The notes beneath the pieces are model-generated. The model saw only the letters and a list, made by a program, of their open reading frames with translations. It was not told where the DNA came from and did no database searches. A program made the translations under genes and the position numbers. Positions 60,233 through 64,000 of a stretch of DNA of 64,000 nt are shown here, piece by piece (positions within the stretch are counted from its first letter, which is position 1; each line of letters opens with the position of its first letter). Origin of the DNA: JAJRVM01 sp041752115 (GTDB lineage: Bacteria > Planctomycetota > Planctomycetia > Pirellulales > Pirellulaceae); assembly GCA_041752115.1 (NCBI GenBank), contig JBGSHS010000043.1, positions 20,142 through 84,141 on the forward strand, in the 5' to 3' direction.

Positions 60233-63200
60233 TCACCGCTTGGGATATTCCGGCCGGTTGGGGAAGCCGGGCGTCGGGTTGTCCCGCAGTTGCTGCAGCA
60301 TAACTTCGATGGCTTTCTCGAGCTGCGGATCTCGTCCTGCCATCACGGAGGCGGGATCGTTATCGACGACGATGTCGGGATCCGCACCATGGTTTTCGAC
60401 CCACCACTTCCCTTCCCGGCCGAAGAAGGAGTTGTTCGGCTGCTGAATCGTGCCTTGATCGATGGTCTGCTGAGGGTTGAGAATGCCGACCAGACCACCC
60501 CACGACGGCACGCCGACGATCGTACCCAGTCCCCGAGCTTTGAAGTGTTCCAGGAAGCACTCACCGTCCGATCCATTGTACTCGTTGGAGACCGCCACAT
60601 AGCGGCGATCGCCGGCCGATCCCGGATACCGGAAAGGCTCCATCCCGCGCAGAACGTTGAAGCCAACCTGCTGCCGCTCGAGCTTGTCGATCAGAAAGTA
60701 CTCGGTCCAGCCGCCGGAGTTGCGCCGCACATCGATGATAATCCCCTCCTTGTATCGGAACGCTCGCCAGAACTTGTCAAACTCGCCAACACCACCCGCC
60801 CCCATCGCGTTGATGTGCATGTAGCCGACTCGACCTTCGGTGGCGGCCAGCACTTTGCGGATGTTCTCGGTAAGCCAATGGCAGTACCGCAGATCCCGAT
60901 CCGACCGGATCGGCTCCACCTCGTACGTCTGCGCACCCTCCTCGACTGGACTCGCATTGACCGTCACCTTCACCTTCTGTCCGGGGACCACTTGGAGCAG
61001 TTTCCAGTAGTCGTCGCCAGACTTGACCGGGGTTCCATCGATGGCAATGAGGTAATCGCCAGCTTTGACATGAATGTCGGGGCGCGCCAATGGAGCCTGC
61101 AGGTCGAGGTTGTATTCGGTAGGTCCGTAGGTTCGCTCCAGGCGATACCGACCGGCCGTTGAGTCGGCAGCCAGGTCGACTCCCAAGAGCCCCGTGTAGA
61201 CGGGAGTTCCTGGAGTGGAAGCCGGTCCCATGTCACCGCCTGAAATGTACGTGTGTCCCACACACAGTTCGCCCACCATCTGCGACAGCAGCCAGTTGAG
61301 TTCCTCGCGCGAGGAGAGGTAGGGAATATAGGCTCGATACCGTTCTCCAATAGCTTTCCAATCGTGGCCGTGCATCTCGGCGTCGTAGAAGAAATCGGCG
61401 TACCAGCGCCAGGTGTCCGAGAATATCTGTTGCCATTCAGCCACGGTATCCACATGGTAGACCATCCGATCCAGGCTCACCGTATCGCCGATCCGTCGGC
61501 TGTCGTAGGCATTCTGCAGTGAGGTGAGATACACGCCGCCGCCGGCGCGGCACACGAGCCGTTCTCCGTTGACGGACAGGCTGTAGTCTGCGACTTTGTT
61601 CTCGAGGGTCCGCATTTCCTTACTGGCCATGTCGAAGATGTGGAGCGTCCACTTCGTCGCTCCTCGCGGTTTGAATATCTCTTCATACTCGTCTTCCGTG
61701 AATTTGGGTACTGAGCACCAGGTGACCTTTCCTTTCCCGGCTCGCAGGTAGAAGTAGTTGCCGGCAGGCACGGGTAGCGGAAAGACACGAGCAGCGATAC
61801 CCTCCAGTTCCACCGGACGCTCACCGGAGGGCGCCGCCTCGGCGGACTCGCTCTTGGGCTCACGCGCCAAGAAGGGAGGCTTGCGGCCACTTTGCAGCTG
61901 GACCGCCATGATCTGGTACGGATTAGCCAGGACGTGGTTGTCCTCGTAGAAATCCATCTGCACGTCGAAATTCCGGCTGGACAGATAATAGAGGTACTCT
62001 CCACTGGCATCGAAGCAGGGGTTCAGATTGTCGAAGAAGTCGTCGGTGAGCGGAAAGCTCTTCTTTTCTTCCATGTTGTACAGAAAGACCTGGCTGTTGC
62101 GATTGAGTGCCACGGTCGTATAGCACACCCACCGGCTATCGGGCGACCAGCTGTAATCATCGATTTCCCAGAAAAACTCATCGTTCTTGGCCTGATGAGA
62201 TTCGGCAATGGTGACCAGTTCCTTCGTCGCGACGTCGATGACCAGGCAGGCGAAATCTTTGGTGCCAAACAAGATCTTCTTGCCATCGGGCGACCAGGCA
62301 GGGCGGTAAGGAGTGCGATCGAGTGTCGTCGTGAGCGGCGTCCATTCGCCTCCCTCGATGCTCTGGACATAGAGCTGATAGCTGCCGCTTCGATCCGAGA
62401 AGAAGGCGATCTGCTTTCCGTCAGGCGAAATGCGAGCCAGGCGTTCCCGTGTGCCGGGAGAATCCGACAGGTTTCTGGTCTGACCAGCGCTGTCCGCGGG
62501 AACCGCAAACAGGTCACCTCGCGCTTCAATGAGCAGGTGTGATCCGTCGCCAGCCGCATCGACTCCCTGCAGATAATCGCGTGGGTTGATGATGCGGTTT
62601 CTGATCTGCCAGCGATCAGACGGCGCCTCGACCGTGATCTTCGTGTCGCTCGCGTCAGCACAGTTCATCACGTGCAGGTATCCATCCTGCACGTACACCA
62701 CCCTCTGGCCGTCCGTATCAGGCATCATGACATCGTAGTTGTCGTAATGTGTGAGCGGTGTGATGGTGCCGGCCGTCAGGTCCTGTGCGTACAGATTGGC
62801 CACGCCATCTCGATCCGACACGAACATCATACGATCGCCGATCCACAGGGGATACGCGTTCTTTCCCACATAGTCGGAAACGGGCGTAAATGCCTTCGTC
62901 GTGAAATCGTACATCCAGATATCGCAGTGATGGCCACCCTTGTAACGTTTCCACTGATACTCTTCCCGACCTTTGCGACAGTAGAGCATCCGATTGCCAT
63001 CCGGCGAGAAACTGCAGAGCACTCCGCGATCGATCGGAAACCGCTCCGGTGCAGATCCTTCCCGCGAGACGAAATAAAGGTTCGGGTCGCGGTAAATAAA
63101 TGTTTCCATGAACGAGCGAATGACGATTCGCTGACCGTCCGGAGTCCAGCCGAGCACCTGGGCGTCTCCGGGAGAATAGGTCAGACGTTTCGGCTCGCCT

Positions 63201-63523
63201 CCGTCAGCTGGCATCAGGTAGGCGGCCGAAGAACCTTCGTAACTGGCCGTGAACGCGATCCACTGTCCGTCGGGAGAAAACCGAGGCATGGTCTCCTTGC
63301 CGGGAAAGGTTGTCAGCCGTCTGGCCCGGCCGCCCGTCGCACGGACCGTCCACAAATCGTTCTCATAGCTGAACACAATGCGATTGCCATGAATATCGGG
63401 ATACTGCATGAAACGCGATTCCGCGCCGTGTGCTGTGGTGACACTCAGCAGTACCAGAACCGGCAGACAGGCCAGGACCAATCCAGCGGCCGCGGCGCCG
63501 CGCACGTTCGATGGGTAGCTCAC
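60233..63523 (-). CDS. Tricorn-type S41 protease
   Basis: A GTG at 63523 with GAGGAAA ahead of it starts a signal peptide (GAAAAGLVLACLPVLVLLSVTTAHGAE); upstream in-frame codons are not protein-like. The product has 1096 residues. The N-terminal half has TolB/WD-like beta-propeller blades (PRFSPDGQWIAFTA, LGWTPDGQRIVI, ISPDGKQIAFFSDRSG, SPDGKKILFG). A PDZ-like domain follows (RPDIHVKAGDYLIAIDG), then the S41 catalytic core: YMHINAMGAGGVGEFDKFWRAF, IIDVRRNSGGW and AVSNEYNGSDGE with the nucleophile Ser985. The protease probably degrades peptides outside the cytoplasm. The gene is complete and stands alone, with a likely IS110 element starting 460 bases upstream in the opposite direction. Confidence 0.94.
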   Translation of the reverse strand: MSYPSNVRGAAAAGLVLACLPVLVLLSVTTAHGAESRFMQYPDIHGNRIVFSYENDLWTVRATGGRARRLTTFPGKETMPRFSPDGQWIAFTASYEGSSAAYLMPADGGEPKRLTYSPGDAQVLGWTPDGQRIVIRSFMETFIYRDPNLYFVSREGSAPERFPIDRGVLCSFSPDGNRMLYCRKGREEYQWKRYKGGHHCDIWMYDFTTKAFTPVSDYVGKNAYPLWIGDRMMFVSDRDGVANLYAQDLTAGTITPLTHYDNYDVMMPDTDGQRVVYVQDGYLHVMNCADASDTKITVEAPSDRWQIRNRIINPRDYLQGVDAAGDGSHLLIEARGDLFAVPADSAGQTRNLSDSPGTRERLARISPDGKQIAFFSDRSGSYQLYVQSIEGGEWTPLTTTLDRTPYRPAWSPDGKKILFGTKDFACLVIDVATKELVTIAESHQAKNDEFFWEIDDYSWSPDSRWVCYTTVALNRNSQVFLYNMEEKKSFPLTDDFFDNLNPCFDASGEYLYYLSSRNFDVQMDFYEDNHVLANPYQIMAVQLQSGRKPPFLAREPKSESAEAAPSGERPVELEGIAARVFPLPVPAGNYFYLRAGKGKVTWCSVPKFTEDEYEEIFKPRGATKWTLHIFDMASKEMRTLENKVADYSLSVNGERLVCRAGGGVYLTSLQNAYDSRRIGDTVSLDRMVYHVDTVAEWQQIFSDTWRWYADFFYDAEMHGHDWKAIGERYRAYIPYLSSREELNWLLSQMVGELCVGHTYISGGDMGPASTPGTPVYTGLLGVDLAADSTAGRYRLERTYGPTEYNLDLQAPLARPDIHVKAGDYLIAIDGTPVKSGDDYWKLLQVVPGQKVKVTVNASPVEEGAQTYEVEPIRSDRDLRYCHWLTENIRKVLAATEGRVGYMHINAMGAGGVGEFDKFWRAFRYKEGIIIDVRRNSGGWTEYFLIDKLERQQVGFNVLRGMEPFRYPGSAGDRRYVAVSNEYNGSDGECFLEHFKARGLGTIVGVPSWGGLVGILNPQQTIDQGTIQQPNNSFFGREGKWWVENHGADPDIVVDNDPASVMAGRDPQLEKAIEVMLQQLRDNPTPGFPNRPEYPKR

Positions 63524-63983
63524 GTTTGTTTCCTCGATGATCTTCAATTCGCACACGGTCCCGCCCGTGCGACAATGCGGCCTACCCCGAAGATCCAGTA
63601 TAGATCCCCGGTTTTGCGGGAACAACGGAGGCGGACTATTGGTGCGTCTTCGCACGGACTTCAGACGCTTGACCAAACCGCTCGCACCGCTTGGCCTCAG
63701 AAGCGTGTGAGGACAGGGCTGGTCACGCACTTTCGAATCCGACAGAAAACCGCAGAATATCGAACAAGAAACCGCAGAATGAAGAAGGAAGAGAATGCAT
63801 GGCGTGAGCGAAAGCCGGGGGATCGAAGGGCACCGAAAGACGTGGTGCTTCCACTTGGAAATCGGACATTCCTTGATACTCATATGAAAAGGGTCCCCTT
63901 CCAGATGAGGCTCAATCGTTCCCGATTGTCCTAAAGTGGTAGGTGTAGATCTTACCGCTCAGTTATTCCAGAAGGAGACCCAA
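63524..63983. other. Intergenic region, probably holding the left end of an IS110-type element
   Basis: The 460 bases contain no protein gene. A decameric direct repeat, ACCGCAGAAT, occurs twice around 63749-63780. The last 100 bases or so precede the probable IS110 transposase start. In IS110 elements, this upstream segment encodes a bridge RNA, but I cannot fold it reliably by eye. Confidence 0.35.
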
Positions 63984-64000
63984 ATGCGCTTCTACAAACC
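63984..64000 (+). CDS. Probable IS110-family transposase, first codons (partial)
   Basis: AGAAGGAGA precedes an ATG at 63984 that begins MRFYK before the window ends. Planctomycete IS110/IS1111 transposases known to me often start MRFY(K/T) followed by an H-YYCGIDLHA motif, which would lie outside the window. The call is a guess from six codons and the strong ribosome site. Confidence 0.35.

Noticed and set aside
63729..63742. A TTCGAATCC string like a tRNA T-arm
   Set aside because: No acceptor or anticodon arm can be paired around it.
6048..63768. Shared 12-mer ATATCGAACAAG (inverted at 6048-6059, direct at 63757-63768)
   Set aside because: A single 12-base match in 64 kb on both strands is expected by chance; no extended similarity was seen.

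Overview
The window looks like a chromosomal segment of a planctomycete (phylum Planctomycetota), probably from the Pirellulales/Planctomycetales side. The reasons are high GC, widely spaced genes, many signal-peptide or twin-arginine secreted proteins of unusual families (apiosidase-like GH140, DUF4838, formylglycine-generating-enzyme-like domains, Tat-exported Gfo/Idh/MocA oxidoreductase, tricorn-type protease), large multi-PAS hybrid kinases, and short GC-rich extragenic repeats. No rRNA, tRNA, CRISPR array or complete insertion sequence was recognised. This assignment rests on protein families and style only.

Layout. 0-1 kb: the C-terminal end of a probable multiubiquitin-domain protein cut by the window edge, then a SpoIIAA-like protein. 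1-8 kb: secreted beta-helix and TIM-barrel proteins, a secreted HExxH protein, a duplicated cassette carrying an 8-bp tandem repeat (5781-6392), and a Tat-exported oxidoreductase. 8.2-16.3 kb: a tight five-gene cluster SWIM zinc finger - HEAT-repeat protein - MoxR-type AAA+ ATPase - DUF5682 protein - VWA protein, with overlapping stop/start codons; this is the strongest candidate for a coherent, poorly described system. 16.3-21 kb: extragenic repeats, a CheB/CheR-PAS fusion gene wrecked by an internal deletion, a DinB-family protein, and an overlapping nucleotidyltransferase plus small-protein pair. 21-36 kb: a run of secreted carbohydrate-active or peptidase-type proteins, with a truncated gene and a chimeric tail among them. 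36-41 kb: two hybrid histidine kinases forming a likely phosphorelay. 41-50 kb: an AlkD-type DNA glycosylase, a very large secreted glycosidase-like protein, a STAS plus PP2C/kinase partner-switch pair and a CoA-transferase. 50-54 kb: a decay zone with a deleted PQQ-propeller gene, a photolyase remnant and an ADP-ribosylglycohydrolase interrupted by one amber codon, around an intact FGE-like gene. 54-64 kb: flavin amine oxidase, DUF4838 protein, TIM-barrel Tat protein, tricorn protease, and the first codons of a probable IS110-family transposase at the right edge.

Two themes stand out. The secreted glycan-degrading genes repeatedly use a TIM barrel with an Asp-Glu-Pro motif in different domain contexts. 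The window also carries many broken genes, mostly made by internal deletions that keep both ends of a protein family recognisable. All family names come from reading motifs by eye; none was confirmed by a database search.
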